NCBI GenBank assembly: GCA_022393335.1
Contig: JAJEKB010021031.1
Coordinates: forward strand, 405,685-469,684
Length of the DNA stretch: 64,000 nt
Source: Macrotrachela quadricornifera
Taxonomy: Eukaryota; Rotifera; Eurotatoria; Philodinida; Philodinidae
Reading direction: 5' to 3'
Below the pieces are notes generated by a model. The model was not told the origin of the DNA and ran no database searches. It was given only the letters and a program-made list of their open reading frames with translations. Positions 10,850-23,295 of the stretch are shown piece by piece. Each line of letters begins with the position of its first letter. The stretch's first letter is position 1. The position numbers were made by a program, and so were the translations under genes.

Positions 10850-12120
10850 TCAATCTGTAACTGGCTGGACGATGAAAAACAGGTTTAGTTCAAATCATTA
10901 TGTATGAAACCTTTTGCTTGAATTTGTAACGAAGATCTCGCAGAAAAATATTTTTTACGGAACTTTTTTTACTGTTTTTTGTAAACGTTCGGTTCGAAAC
11001 CCTGTCTGTGAAACTTTATTTTTAGTTTCGTAAATAGGTTCATTAGGAAACCTTCTTTTTTGGGTGTTTATCGTAGCATGGTGACGTTTGAAGGAACGTG
11101 CTATTTATGAGATATTTATAGAACTTTTTTCCACTCACAGATGATATACCAGCCTTGTTCTTCTGTTAATCTATATATTTTCGATGAAATCATCAAACAA
11201 AAAAAATACAGAGCAAACACAAAATATACAAAAGTAAATATACAACAAACCGACCATTACCTAAATTTTTATTTCTATCATAAATATCTATACTTATACT
11301 ATTTATATATATCAAAGAAAATTTCTTCTAACTACAGACTCTATATTTTAGAGCAAAAGCCAAGTGTATGGTTAGTTTTGTCGTTAGTAGTCAGATCTCG
11401 ATAGAACCGCTTCGAGGCAGTCCATTTTTGATCAGCTAGCGACCTCTCGAGATATTTTCAAATTACAAATGACTATGAAGCATCTGAAAAATAGATATAG
11501 AAAAATGTATAAATTGAGTATGTTGAATCGGCTCGATTATATGCATCTTCATGAGTGAAACAAAACGGTGAATGAATAGTTGACATATAGCCCATGACAT
11601 ATCAGAAGCGCGGCACATTCTTGCAGAACACATAAATACGATACATTTTTATTTTAGTGTGGAATCTTCAACAAGATGATAAATAACCGAATAAATCGGC
11701 TTTTTAGAAGAGTTCAAAATATTATCCGCTGTCGATTACAACTGCTATCACAAATTTTAAGTCTTGCCTAGACTTATGTTGAACAACAACATAAAGAACG
11801 AGTAAATGAATAAAATTCAGTGATGTTTTTAAATTTTGCGTCTAGTCGGGCAGAAAAGAAAGAAAAAAGTGGATGACATTTTACACGTGAAAGCGCACAT
11901 TTTACCATGTGGAAAAAGTATTTTTTTCCTAGGCAAAAACGCTTGACAGCATTAACTTTGATCACCTCTTTTTTTCTTTCAAAAAAATATTTTTTTCATT
12001 CTTTCACATATGCATTTTTTATATGCAACAACATCAGTTTTTCGTTACTTATTTGATTGAATAGTTTCTTACGAAACAACAGACACTTTGGTAATCTTGC
12101 AATGCAAGTAGTATAAAAAA
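10850..12120. other. Intergenic, AT-rich
   Basis: No coding gene could be supported. Short ORFs at 11141-11404 (+) and 11774-11965 (-) have low-complexity, AT-driven composition. Confidence 0.4.
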
Positions 12121-12125
12121 TTTTG

Positions 12126-12756
12126 CTTACAAGGAAACCACTCGAGATATCAAAAAGCTTTTCGGTCGGGGATATGATGATTATATAGGATAGGCCATAG
12201 CTAGACGTGATACACCCTAAGTTAGTTTGGGCGCAAGTTGAGATCTGACTGAAATATCGCCTTTTTAGTAGAATTTGCATATGGGACTCCCATCTTACCC
12301 ATAAAAATCAAAATTTTGAATTTTGAGGTGAAACTTTACCTATATCGAGACCTCAGTCAGAGTAGTTCATCTACCAACTTTAAGAGTTTTTGGACTAGGG
12401 ATTCCCGTAATATAATGTTTTCAAAATATTCATGCATACAACAATATGCATCAGAAACTATGCTTATGCTAACAGACTTATATCTCAGGAATGCTTAATC
12501 CAAAAATTCTAAAACTTTGTGGATGAACTACTCCAGTTGCGGCTTCGATATGAGCAAAATCTCACCTAAAAATTGAAAATTTTCATTTTTATGGGTAAGA
12601 TGGGGTCTCATAATCTAGTAAAAAGTCGATATTTCAGTCAGATCTCAACTTGCGCCCAAACTAACTTAGGGTGTATCACTTCTAGCTATGTCCTATCTAA
12701 TCATTATATCCCTGATCAAAAAGCTCTTTGACACTTCGAGTGGTTCCCTCGTTAGA
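12126..12756. mobile_element. Foldback element, ~630 bp, long inverted arms
   Basis: A left arm of about 205 bp (12126-12330) is mirrored by 12553-12756 with perhaps 15% divergence. Shared stretches include GTGATACACCCTAAGTTAGT and GGGCGCAAGTTGAGATCTGA. The right terminus, read inward, is CTAACGAGGGAACCACTCGA. A similar terminus is seen in the element at 55177-55806. No ORF of note lies in the loop and no clear target duplication was found. Confidence 0.75.
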
Positions 12757-13203
12757 CTTTTGATTCGTAACGGTCCCATTCTTTAATCGAGTCTAATGTG
12801 ATCGTGTACGCTAGTTTTTCTTTGTCTTCATCTTCATCTTTCTGCAGAATTCCATTTAACAACTTTGTATTCATGTTTAAGAAACACATGGGTATACAAT
12901 GGTTAGATTAGCATAAAATCTATGTGTATATGTGCAAAGGGGAGTAGATTTTCCCAGTCTGGAAAATCAATAAATTAACTTTTATACACAAAATATGCGT
13001 ATAAAACTTTGTGGATCTGATTGAAGTAGAACTTTAATGAATAAACTCCTCAAAAAATTACGGCCCTGATGAAATTGAACCTATATGAAATTGAGAAAGA
13101 ATTTAAAGCTGTCTCATTTTGTCAAGTTCTTTTTTGTTATGATAGCTTGAATTAAGTCACTTCTGCTGTTCTAGAGCTAGAAATTGAAGTTGTTCAATTC
13201 ATA
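12757..13203. other. Upstream flank of the first ART-TPR gene
   Basis: No gene was seen. The region directly before 13204 should contain the promoter, but no convincing TATA box was identified. Confidence 0.35.
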
Positions 13204-15660
13204 ATGGAAATAACAAAGGCGACGTTGCTTACCAAGCAGAACATATCCTCAAAATCGAAGGAAACGCCGTTCACCAAGTCCAGTATATACTCCAAAGAAA
13301 AGAAATTAGTATCCACAAAGCCTAGCGAATTATCTTTCCAAGCAGTCAACCTTGTTGTCGATAAAACGATCCAACAAACACTAACCTGCACGGAAAGTGC
13401 GGCTGCATCATCTCTAAACGATACTCATCATTTGTCAAGGCCATCACGAGTTCGAAGGATTCAAAATTTCACGCTTATCTGGTTAGATCCAGACATCGAT
13501 GAATCTAATCCAAACTTCAAATATTCATTAACTCAACTGCGACAGATCGTCAATACAATAGACATATTTCGGGATGTTGATCAATGCATCGATTTTCTCA
13601 ATGAAATCAAAGATGTAAAAGTATTTATGATTGTATCAGGTGCTCTTGCTCGATCAACGGTACCTCATATTCATGATATGCATCAACTCAATTCTATCTA
13701 TATACTTTGTGTGAATATGGCAGAACTGGAAGACTGGACGAAACAGTGGGCAAAAGTAAAGGGTGTGTTCATTCAAGTAGACTTCATTTGTAATATACTA
13801 AAACGAGATACGCAACAATGTGACCGCGATTCTATATCAGTTAGCGTCATGAGCAATGATCTGAATCATTTGGATCCATCTTTTATGTACACACAACTAC
13901 TCAAGGAAATTCTCATTGAAATGCCGCATGATGAAAAAGAAAGGTCAGAATTTGCTGATTTTTGTCGAGAACAATATTTTAGTAATTCATATGAGCTGAA
14001 AATAATCGATGAGTTCGAACGAGAGTATACTATTCATACACCCATCTGGTGGTACACACGTGAGTCGTTTATCTATCAGATGCTCAATTGTGCTCTTCGA
14101 ACGGAAGATGTCGATATTATTATCAAAATGGGCTTCTTTCTGCGTGATGTTCATTGGCAAATTAAAGAACAGCATTTGCACACAGAACACGATGGTCGCT
14201 TCGTCGTCTATCGCGGTCAAGGTATGTCAAATAGCGACTTTCAGACGATCAAAAATAGTGAAGGTGGTCTACTAGCGTTCAATAGTTTTTTATCTACAAG
14301 CCTGAACAAAGAAGTTTCATGGGAATTTGCTCAGGAAGCACAATACAAACCTGATTCAATTGGCATTATCTTTCAAATAACTATCGATCCATCCGTTTCA
14401 TCAACTCCATTTTCACATCTCGACAATGTTAGTTTCTATAAGGACTCAGAAAAAGAAGTTTTATTCTCGATGCACACAATATTTAGAATTGGTCAAATTA
14501 AACTTATCGAAGATCGGTTGTGGTGTGTAGAGCTCACATCGGGTAGTGAGGACGATGACCAAGAGCTTAAACGATTGACGAAACATGTTCGAGAAGACAT
14601 ACAAGGGCCAACAGCATGGCATCGGATCGGTAAATTATTGATTAAAACAGGAAACTTTGATAAAGCCGAAGAAGTCTGCCATAAACTTCTCAAAGAAACG
14701 TTCAAAGACGATCAGAAAGGACTGTCTCTTCTTTATTATCAACTTGGATACATCAAACAGAGCAAAAGGGATTACAAAGAGGCACTCAACTTTTATCAAA
14801 AATCGCTTGAAATACGACAAAAATCTGTTCGCCCAAATTATCAAGATTTGGCTGATACCTATGGCGGCATCGGCTTGGTATATGACACTATGGCAGAGTA
14901 CTTGAAGGCACTCGATTTCTATCAAAGATCACTCAAAAACTGGCATAAAGTTCTTCCTCCGAATTATTCACAGTTAGCGACTACCTACACCAATATTGGC
15001 ACGCTACATATCACGATAAGAGAATACCCAAAAGCACTTGAGTCATATAAAAAGGCACTGGAAAATCAGGAAAGATCTTTTCCTTTAGATCATTTTAAGT
15101 TGGCTATTATTTGCAGTAGCGTTGGTTTGGCATATAAAAACATGGCAAACTACTTAAAAGCTCTCGAGTTTTATCACAAAGCGCTTCAAATCTGCCAAAT
15201 ATATTTCCCGTCGAATGATATATTGTTGATTAATATCTACCGCAGTATCGTGATGGTGTATAAAAACATGAGAGACTATTGGAAAGTGGTAGAGTTCTAT
15301 TCTAAGATCCTTGAAGTTCAACAAAAAACTCTCTCGTCTGATAATCCACTGTTAGGTAGTACCTACCGCGATATAGGTTTAATGTATTACAACATGGGAG
15401 AATATTCGAAAACCCTCGAATTCTACATGAAGGCTCTTGAAATCTATCAAAGATCTCTTCCTCCACATAATATAGATATAGGTATTATCTATGGCCAAAT
15501 CGCTCAGGTATATGACAAGATGGCAGAATATTCGAAGGCTGTCTCATTTTATGAGCGTGCTATTGATATCGGACAACATTCACTGTCTCAAAACGATCCT
15601 GATCTTCAACTGTGGAGAAAGAACCTCATAACAGCACAAAACAATCATAGTTCGCACTGA
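13204..15660 (+). CDS. NAD(P)-arginine ADP-ribosyltransferase with TPR array
   Basis: Intronless, 818 aa. Residues 1-85 are Ser/Lys-rich and look disordered. Residues 86-215 form a conserved alpha/beta domain (FTLIWLD, VFMIVSG, SIYILCVN, VKGVFIQV) found in the paralog at 37.6 kb. Residues about 220-450 are an ART domain of the R-S-E class: Arg337 in VYRGQG, STS at 364-366 in NSFLSTS, and the ExE at Glu416/Glu418 in SEKEVLFS. The ExE form points to arginine as acceptor, with NAD as donor. Residues about 465-815 are eight 42-residue kinesin-light-chain-type TPRs plus one atypical leading repeat, a protein-binding scaffold. There is no signal peptide or TM, so it is probably cytosolic. The TPRs are more diverged than in the paralog. 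The start is the first ATG; the frame is clean. Target and biological role are unknown. Confidence 0.9.
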   Translation: MEITKATLLTKQNISSKSKETPFTKSSIYSKEKKLVSTKPSELSFQAVNLVVDKTIQQTLTCTESAAASSLNDTHHLSRPSRVRRIQNFTLIWLDPDIDESNPNFKYSLTQLRQIVNTIDIFRDVDQCIDFLNEIKDVKVFMIVSGALARSTVPHIHDMHQLNSIYILCVNMAELEDWTKQWAKVKGVFIQVDFICNILKRDTQQCDRDSISVSVMSNDLNHLDPSFMYTQLLKEILIEMPHDEKERSEFADFCREQYFSNSYELKIIDEFEREYTIHTPIWWYTRESFIYQMLNCALRTEDVDIIIKMGFFLRDVHWQIKEQHLHTEHDGRFVVYRGQGMSNSDFQTIKNSEGGLLAFNSFLSTSLNKEVSWEFAQEAQYKPDSIGIIFQITIDPSVSSTPFSHLDNVSFYKDSEKEVLFSMHTIFRIGQIKLIEDRLWCVELTSGSEDDDQELKRLTKHVREDIQGPTAWHRIGKLLIKTGNFDKAEEVCHKLLKETFKDDQKGLSLLYYQLGYIKQSKRDYKEALNFYQKSLEIRQKSVRPNYQDLADTYGGIGLVYDTMAEYLKALDFYQRSLKNWHKVLPPNYSQLATTYTNIGTLHITIREYPKALESYKKALENQERSFPLDHFKLAIICSSVGLAYKNMANYLKALEFYHKALQICQIYFPSNDILLINIYRSIVMVYKNMRDYWKVVEFYSKILEVQQKTLSSDNPLLGSTYRDIGLMYYNMGEYSKTLEFYMKALEIYQRSLPPHNIDIGIIYGQIAQVYDKMAEYSKAVSFYERAIDIGQHSLSQNDPDLQLWRKNLITAQNNHSSH

Positions 15661-16010
15661 CTTCGAGAAATAAGTAGTATTTCATGTTTACATGCATCTC
15701 CCAAGACACTGTATTTACTGAAAACGCGATAATCAACAATTTGAAAGAGAAATACATTTATATACAAGGATTTTATGAAGACGACTGTTCCTTCATTTAT
15801 ACAACAGTTAAGAATCCCACTGCAGTCTAGGGAATGATAAAGTCTGCTTTTAGAGATAGTTGATGAGAAAGAATTATAAGAGCCATCTTCAGAGCCTGAA
15901 AAAAAAGCGAATTTTTTTATCCCTGTTTCACTCGATTTTAAAAAAAATAACATTCTCTTCTACCTGCTTCGTCTTGGGAAACACTATAGTAAGGCATTTA
16001 CTCTCCAATA
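15661..16010. other. 3' flank of ART-TPR gene
   Basis: No gene was seen. It contains the likely 3' UTR; short ORFs on both strands overlap each other. Confidence 0.35.
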
Positions 16011-16014
16011 GTCC

Positions 16015-16900
16015 AAAGCCCAGGTTCGCCCTAGTCTCAATCCTGATCATTCCTTGAGAAACCCTGAAAGGATCTCTCAGGATCCTGAAACTCAAAGATC
16101 CTATCAGGTTTTTGTGTAGGTTTACACTAAGGTCTCAGCTAAACCTTCACCAATAAATCTTATTAGAATCCTTAACACATCAGACTAGGATGTTAGCAAG
16201 AAAATGAAAGAATCCTTATGAAGCGAGGTTCAATAATCCTGAAAGATTCCTGTTAGAAATATCTTCAGAACTTTTTAAGAATAGTTGCTTTCAGACTTGT
16301 ACCAGTTCTAATCAGAAAGAAAATCAAAGAATCTGAGTAAGATCTTTGAAGACTGTTATATATTGTATTCATTCGTGTTCACTTCTTGAAAAAGTATAAA
16401 AGATCATTCAGGAATGTATATTGTCAGAATTCTGTCAAGAATGAAAGATGGTTGCTTTCAAGATTTCCTGTAGCTCCTGTTCAACTTATCTGATGAACCA
16501 AAATTTCAGGATCCTACTAGGATTTACTTCAAATTCTTTATAGGATGCTTACAAGAATTATAGATACGATTTACTTAACTGTGAGTAAGTTTTAGTTATG
16601 TTCTAGAACCTGCTATGAGAGCTCTGGTAAAAATTATACATGTATTAGTTGAAGATCTTTCTCAGAACTCTTCAAGAATAAGCATTATGAATCTTGAGCA
16701 TGTAATACAAATATGATCAAGATCTTGATGAGAAAATACAAGGATCTATCTAGGATCATCCCAGGCTCAACTATAGAATGTATAAAGAGTGTAGTATTCA
16801 AGATCTTATCAAGGTTTGCAGCTAGTTGTGTTAAGAATCCTGTCGAGAATGTATAAAATAACTTCCTCAAAGTTTTTCTTGTACAGTTTCTTATGAAATT
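16015..16900. repeat. Degenerate AGGATCYT / AAGATCTT repeat block
   Basis: Numerous variants of AGGATCCT, AAGAATCCT and AAGATCTT recur at irregular 15-40 bp intervals on both strands, similar in style to the GGATTC and GTTTCGTA blocks. No clear terminal inverted repeats were found. Confidence 0.5.
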
Positions 16901-19010
16901 TATTTCGAGTGTTCTAAACGTATATATCATAATAAAATCTCAATATCAATTTTGAGAAAACTTGGGACAAAATCAAAAAAAAATTTATTTCATGTTGCAA
17001 AATCTTCATTGTTAATTGAACATGATAATATTGATGTTTGTCTTATAGCTTCTTTACGTTCTCGTTGTTTTCTGCACCTTTGCACGATCACTCAATGGTT
17101 TTCACTAGTTATTCACGTGCATGTGAACGTAGTTAAATAAAAATACATCTAAATATATTTTGAACTGACTTATCGCGAATAAATAAAAAAATTAATTCAT
17201 TTTCTACTAAATTGAACAAATAATTTAAAAAAATAAATTTAAGAAAAATAAAATTGTATTGATGGTAAGAATAATTATTAATATATAAATAAATAATATT
17301 TTGAATCCATTAAATTATTAAAAGAAAATAATGATTAAATTTTGAATTGAAAAGAAAATGTCAAAATAAGAAGAGAAAAATAGTCCAACATATAGAATTT
17401 GACTCACTGAGTAAAAATTATGAAACGACATATCAAATTTAGGATCGGAAAATAGTTGAAAAATAAACAATGCAAAGAAAAATAAACGTAACAATGACTT
17501 CTTACATCATCTCGAAACGAGAACTCAGTCCAGCTGGGTTAGCTGTTCAATTCATGAACTGAAGGTCTAGAGATCAATATTCGAATAGATTCATCATTAC
17601 TAAAGAAACTATATGTAGACAATGTCATGATACAACAAATTCAAAATTTACCATTCATTTCTTCTATATTTTTGAATATAGTTTAAAAACTGATCTTTAT
17701 CTCTCTTAGAGATGCCCACCTCGGTAGCGACAGATTTTCAATGTTCAATAAGATCAAAAGAATGTTAGGTTGGAAAGCATCGTGCTCTATGTTATATAGA
17801 ATTCTTAAATACTTGTCATAAATAGATAATATAATATTCTCTGATTCATCTCATAATCTTATTCGTTTGAACTTACGATATTTGTGATAGATTATGTCAA
17901 ATAATCTCGAAAAGAGAAATTTACAAAATGTTATTGTATCCATCTGTTGTATGTAAGGATGATATCAATTGATTTTTCTTCATTTCTGTACTTACTGAAC
18001 TGTAGTTTGATAGATTTTGTTTTTGATCTAACTTTATCCTTTCTTTTTATTTGGAATAATAGAATGAAACCATTATCTTTTTCTCACTGTTTGTTTGATA
18101 TGATTGTTTATATTCAACTAAAAAACAAAGTCATTTCCACTTATTCTTCTTTGAATATTTATTTGGTTTTGATTTTGTATTTTTCTACATTCTAAATTCC
18201 GTTGGTTATGCCATGACGACAATCTAATAAAAAACCTTGGTCACACCTTTATGAAAATTAATAAAAGAAAAAATCTTCTTATCATCGATGATTACTTTTA
18301 TCAATAAAATAATATCATAGCTAAACGTCACCTATTTCATATTTAAAACAAAGAATAACAATGCTCGTGATCATAGAAAAACGAATACAGGTGAATTAAT
18401 TAAGCAGACTAGTAGTGATCATTGTCATTTACCTTCCCCTTTAGACGAAAACCAAGGCGGTTTTAGTTATTGAAGTTGATCTAAAAATCCTTGCTACTCG
18501 ATTCGAGAACATTGAAACACTCTCATTCTTTATGATCAATAGAAAACACGTAGCACTCGTCTTAATGACTCGCTCAACCCTCGACTGAACATTTGAGAGG
18601 ATTTATGCACTAATACACTTTATTGAGACAGTCACTGGTAGTATGAAATATAACCATCTAAACTGGCTTCCACATTTCCCACAGACTGTGACTGACAGCG
18701 AAAACAATTATATTGTGTTTCACATTTTAATCCCGTTGGGATTGTGCTAACAGCTTTCATGATTAAATGCTAATGAACAAGTATTATTTGTTGGCAAAAA
18801 TGCAACATGTGCAACGGTGATATTTCTATTATTTAAAAAAGAAAGAGATCACTATCGTCGTTTAATAAAATGACAGTTAATACATCTTTTGATATTGATA
18901 GTAGAAGAACAAGAAACATGTGACATTATGAAATAGAAAATCATTGAAGAAGTATAATTTCAATGGCTGTAGAAATAACAGTTTAAAGAATGGAAGAAAG
19001 AAAAAAAATC
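16901..19010. other. Intergenic, AT-rich
   Basis: No gene could be supported; the short ORFs are AT-driven. A 43-bp string at 18715-18757 recurs at 34484 (listed separately). Confidence 0.4.
18715..18757 (+). repeat. Dispersed 43-bp motif, copy 1
   Basis: Contains TTTTAATCCCGTTGGGATTG followed by TGCTAACAGCTTT; AATCCC-GTT-GGGATT is a small palindrome. A second copy lies at 34484-34527 with several differences. Confidence 0.5.
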
Positions 19011-19084
19011 TGGTCCCTATGAGGATCGAACTCATGACCTCCGCGTTATTAGCACGGCGCTCTAACCGGCTGAGCTAAGGGACC
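19011..19084 (-). tRNA. tRNA-Ile (anticodon AAT)
   Basis: 74 nt on the minus strand. The acceptor stem pairs GGTCCCT with AGGGACC, followed by discriminator A. The A box (TTAGCTCAGCCGG) and B box (AGTTCGATCC) are canonical. The anticodon loop CTAATAA gives AAT, decoding Ile AUU (and AUC after A34-to-inosine editing). No intron is present. A run of eight Ts immediately downstream on the minus strand (+ strand A-run at 19002-19009) serves as the RNA polymerase III terminator. It appears fully functional. Confidence 0.96.
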
Positions 19085-19450
19085 ATGTCAACATCTTTCA
19101 AAATATCTTATGTCATTCTTATCCGGCTGTATCTAATACGACAAAGTATAGTTCGATGCTTGTCATATTTATTTGAAGTATGACTCATCTTTGCTTGTGA
19201 ATTGACATCGTAACATTGCTTTTTATTTGATTGCAACAACAAATGTATTTCAAATTAACGGAAAGAGAACAATTGTAGATTATAATGTTAATCGATATGA
19301 AAAGATTAATCTATGATCTTCTGTAGTGGATTGGTAAAGCATTAGACGTTTATTTCTGAGGTACAGTCTGTATATAAACATCGATCTGGAATGAAGACTT
19401 AAATTTTGTTTCAAGTGAACAGCATTAGTCAAGTGATTACTATAACCAAT
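19085..19450. other. tRNA upstream flank
   Basis: AT-rich; nothing recognised between the tRNA gene and the hairpin element. Confidence 0.4.
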
Positions 19451-19454
19451 ATAG

Positions 19455-19877
19455 CGGCTTGTCCACGTAACGCTAGCGGCAGAGTGTCACTCCGTTACGT
19501 TTTTGTTCATTGTATTTTGACCATAGCTCGGAAACGAAAAGTCCTAGAGAGTTGAGCGACATCTTAAATTGAAGAGAAAATTTTTCTTAAAAATCTGAGA
19601 TCCCTCCGAGCTCACGAAAGTGTTTCCACCATAAGCTATAATTGAAACACTAACACCTACTTTTCAAAAATCCAGCAAAAAAGTAGATGTTAGTGTTTCA
19701 ATTATAGCTTATGGTGGAAACACTTTCGTGAGCTCGGAGGGATCTCAGATTTTTAAGAAAAATTTTCTCTTCAATTTAAGATGTCGCTCAACTCTCTAGG
19801 ACTTTTCGTTTCCGAGCTGTGGTCAAAACAAAATGAGCAAAAACGTAACGGAGTGACAGAGTTACGTGGACAAGCCG
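19455..19877. mobile_element. Foldback/hairpin MITE, 423 bp
   Basis: The ends CGGCTTGTCCACGTAAC and GTTACGTGGACAAGCCG are perfect inverted repeats flanked by ATAG on both sides (19451-19454, 19878-19881), a likely 4-bp target duplication. The arms are about 205 bp with a loop of about 14 nt at the centre near 19670. The inner 130 bp of the arms differ at about one position. The left arm carries a 9-bp extra piece near its outer end. There is no coding capacity. The near-perfect arms suggest recent origin or homogenisation. Confidence 0.85.
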
Positions 19878-19881
19878 ATAG

Positions 19882-22042
19882 ATGTCGGTAAATATTGAAT
19901 GATTTATACTATAATGATTCACTAATCTTCTCTTAAAATAAATAGTTCATCGTCCTTTTATTTTGTGGTTATTGAATTAGAAAACAGTGATAGTTATCTT
20001 TCAATGTTGATTCAATCATATCAAGAAATGAATGTATTTGGCTTAAGATTCGAATAGAAGTATGAATAAGATAATTAGAAGGAATATAATATAACTCAAT
20101 TAAGTCATAATTGCATTCGTGACTCTTTACAAAAATGTTACATACATGGGTCATTGTGAGAGTTTTTAAATTAAATTCCTGATTATATTAACAGATATAT
20201 ATGAGTTTGGTAGTTGTAGTAGTACACTGAACTCTTAGAGAAAAGTCCACAAAGTTTTGGCTCTTGAACATTTCTCCTGTCGTTTTCTTGGAGATTAAAT
20301 AATACATTACTAAAAAATTTTTTATGAAACTCAACAAACTGATAAAACCGATTGTACCATTCTAAACTCTTACAAAAGTATGTTAAAAAATATAGCTGCC
20401 TCTATTGAATAAAATCCATGCCTTTCTCGATCAAGTTTATTAGTGCATAAGCGCTCTCAATCGTTCCTTCGAGGGCTGCGCACTTCGTTGTGACAAGTAT
20501 TACTTGTGCGAGCCCCAATTATATAGATCTTGACGACCAATAGGTACCCCTACTATATAGGATCTCAGGCCTTACAGATGTCCCTATCACAGAGGACTTG
20601 AATGCTTAGAGTAATTCTAAATACACATCCCAATGACATTCGTGAAAACCAGATAGAACTGTTGCAAGTTTATTTCACACCATGCTTTTTCTGATCTCTG
20701 GTCTTCAGACGAATAAACCAACCTGTTTTTTCCATATTGCTCTCTGCTTAGCGGAAGCAAAAATCATCACATTATTTTCTTTGAAAAAGCCTATTTTCAT
20801 CAAAAATATTCATTGGACCATTTGAAAAACAGACAATGCCATACGACTCCTCGACCCCGACAACCTTTGATCAAATGTTAATTATTGAATTCTGTTAAAG
20901 CGGTAATGCTTTGATGGGGTTTTCTAAGAACACGTTTTTTTTCATCTTTTACCTCTATGAGAAGTAATCAACCGCATTTTTTTCCATATGACCCTCCTTT
21001 TACTCGAGGGTACTAGGAAATGCTTTTGATTTCAATATTGTCTATAGATGAGCAGGTTAGAAAACAAGTAACGCAAGATAATTGCCGCTGACTCTCTACT
21101 GAAAGGATGTGATCACATCGATCACTACGCTTAAGATGCGATAACGACTTATTTTAATTTATGAATCGAATCGTTTACCCGGTTCACAAAAACTCTATTA
21201 TCCTTATTCATTTTATTTACTCTAAGCCTCTCAATCTAACGTCTAGTCGTTTGTGGGTCACTCACGAGTAGCCGTTTCTGTGGAAGCCTTCATTGTATCC
21301 TTCACTTTTGGTTTACTTTCAAATCGAATGAATGGGTTTCATTTCATTCTCTCTCAATTAGCAATGACCTTCTATCAATACAATTCTCAAAAAGAAATTT
21401 AAAGGATTAAATATTGTGTCATGAGTTGCTGAGAATGGAGCCTATTCATCTAGTACAGTTCTGCACGTATTTGTGATGTTTTTTTTATAGCTGATGTCTA
21501 TGAAGATGCAACAGTGAGATCGCAACCAGTTACTTATATTGTGGCCGCATATTTCTGCTAAAAGTCGGACGAAGGATATAACGTGTAGTAGTCAAGAACG
21601 CAAAGACGTTTAATCACAAATGATCCTACATTCGTACCTCTCTTGCCGATTACTTCATTTACAGTTTTCATAAGGTAACCATTCGTAAACCTTAAACTTC
21701 AAACTGCTAAACGGGTCTGAAGATACACATCACAACTACGACCACCCTACCATTTTATCTTTGATCAAGATTTGAAACAATGAAGTACCTAGGTCAAACA
21801 AGCATGATCGCAGACGATCGTATATCTTTACGACCGTAAACAGAAAAGTATGATGATTTAAGGGAAAAAAAATACCTGTTCATGAAATTTGTAACGATCT
21901 TGGGTGAGGGTGAAAAAAGCATTGATTTTTTTCGGGGGAGAGAGGAACCTAAAAGTAGACCAACAATAGTATTCACATAAAAGCCAACATCAGATTTGGA
22001 TTCCTCGACCCCGATTACCATTCGGTCAACCCTTATATAATA
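19882..22042. other. Intergenic, nothing firm
   Basis: No gene recognised. TCCTCGACCCCGA occurs at about 20848 and again at about 22005, next to the Tc1-like element, hinting at a dispersed repeat. Confidence 0.4.
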
Positions 22043-22044
22043 TA

Positions 22045-23293
22045 ACCCTGGGCAAAAGTCTTTCGCCCCCCCCCCTTTTTTTTTCAAACTTTTAATATTT
22101 GCTTTCCTTTTATTATCGAACTAATGTATAACATAAGTACGGCTACAGACAATAGTCCCTCTTGCTTCTCTTTGTTTCTATTTGTTGATTTGGATGGCTC
22201 AATTTTATGTAATAGTTGTTAATATGTAAAATATGGACTGATATTGGGAATCATTTTTATCATTATTCTTTCATAAGTTTTTAAACATGCCACTTTCTCT
22301 ATCACAACGCTATAAAATTGTGTTTCTCAAGCTACATCCATTGAGTCATAAAATGTCAAACAAAGCGATCTCAAAGTACATTGAATGTGAACCAAAAGCC
22401 GTACGGTATTGGCTTGGCAGATGGCAAGAAATTGAAGATCTATCCAATTTACCAAAAACTAGTCGACCGCGTGTCACATCGAAGAAAACAGATTTAAAGA
22501 TTGTTAATATTGCTAGACGCGAGCAGAATATTACATCAAATGATATTTCAAATGTTTTAAAAAAAGATGGCGTGAATATAGGTCCAAGTACTGTTAGACG
22601 TCGATTAAGTGAAAGTGGTGAAACTTATGGTCCACCTTTTAAAAAAACCCTTACTCACAGACAAACACCGTGAGCAACGACTCATTTGGGACAACGTGAT
22701 CTTTACCGATGAGAAGACATTCAAGCTTAAAAAAAAGTGGAAGAAAAGTTTGGCACTTTCCTGGTGTTACTAAAATTGTTCGTACAGTTAAATATCCTCT
22801 CAAGTTGCACGTCTGGGGATGTTTTTCAAAACAAGGTTTCGGAAAATTAATTACTTTCAGACATAATTTGACAGACGATTTTATGTGCGACATATAGAAG
22901 AGCTGTCTTCTGCCTACTGCTTATCGTCAATTTCCTGAAGGTCCAGATAGCTGGATCGTACAAGAAGACAATGATCCTAAACACAGGTCTTGGCAAGCGA
23001 TTGAGTGGAAGATCGACAATCAAATTCAAGTTCTGCCTTGGCCATCTGCATCACCTGATCAAAACCCTATTGAGAACGTTTGGTCGATAATGAAGGATAC
23101 AATAGGTAAGAAAGACATGGAAAGGCCTGCCAGTTGACTTGACTGTCAAATTGGTCGATAGTATGGACAGACGAGTATAGTGCTTAATTGAAGTAAATGG
23201 TGACTATACATCATATTAAAATAAAACATATTCTTGTACTTTAGTTTGATAATAAAAAAAATGGGGGAGGGGGAAGATTTTTGCCCCGGGGTG
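22045..23293 (+). mobile_element. Tc1-like DNA transposon, 1249 bp, inactive
   Basis: The termini CCCTGGGCAAAAGTCTT (left) and CCCGGGGCAAAAATCTT (right, reverse strand) are inverted repeats, each followed inward by a C-rich run. Both ends abut a TA dinucleotide (22043-22044, 23294-23295), the Tc1/mariner target. The length is normal for Tc1. It encloses a broken transposase. Confidence 0.85.
22287..23135 (+). pseudogene. Tc1-type DD34E transposase, frameshifted
   Basis: Residues from 22287 to 22673 form an intact N-terminal HTH half (SLSQRYKIVFLK, then SKYIECEPKAVRYWLGRW). The frame then shifts: the first catalytic Asp is read in IFTDEKTF near 22690-22720, and another shift leads to GRKVWHFPGVTK near 22735 and WGCFSKQGFGKL near 22815. 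An in-frame TAG follows near 22896. The last part holds the second Asp in VQEDNDPKH and the Glu in SPDQNPIENVW, exactly 34 residues apart, so the DD34E triad is present but not in one frame. At least two frameshifts and one stop block expression. Confidence 0.85.
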
Positions 23294-23295
23294 TA

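Noticed and set aside
14635..14925. 96-aa minus-strand ORF inside the first ART-TPR gene
   Set aside because: Shadow of the TPR coding sequence; no independent signal.
16015..16900. Terminal-inverted-repeat element around the AGGATCYT block
   Set aside because: No matching inverted ends or target duplication could be found.
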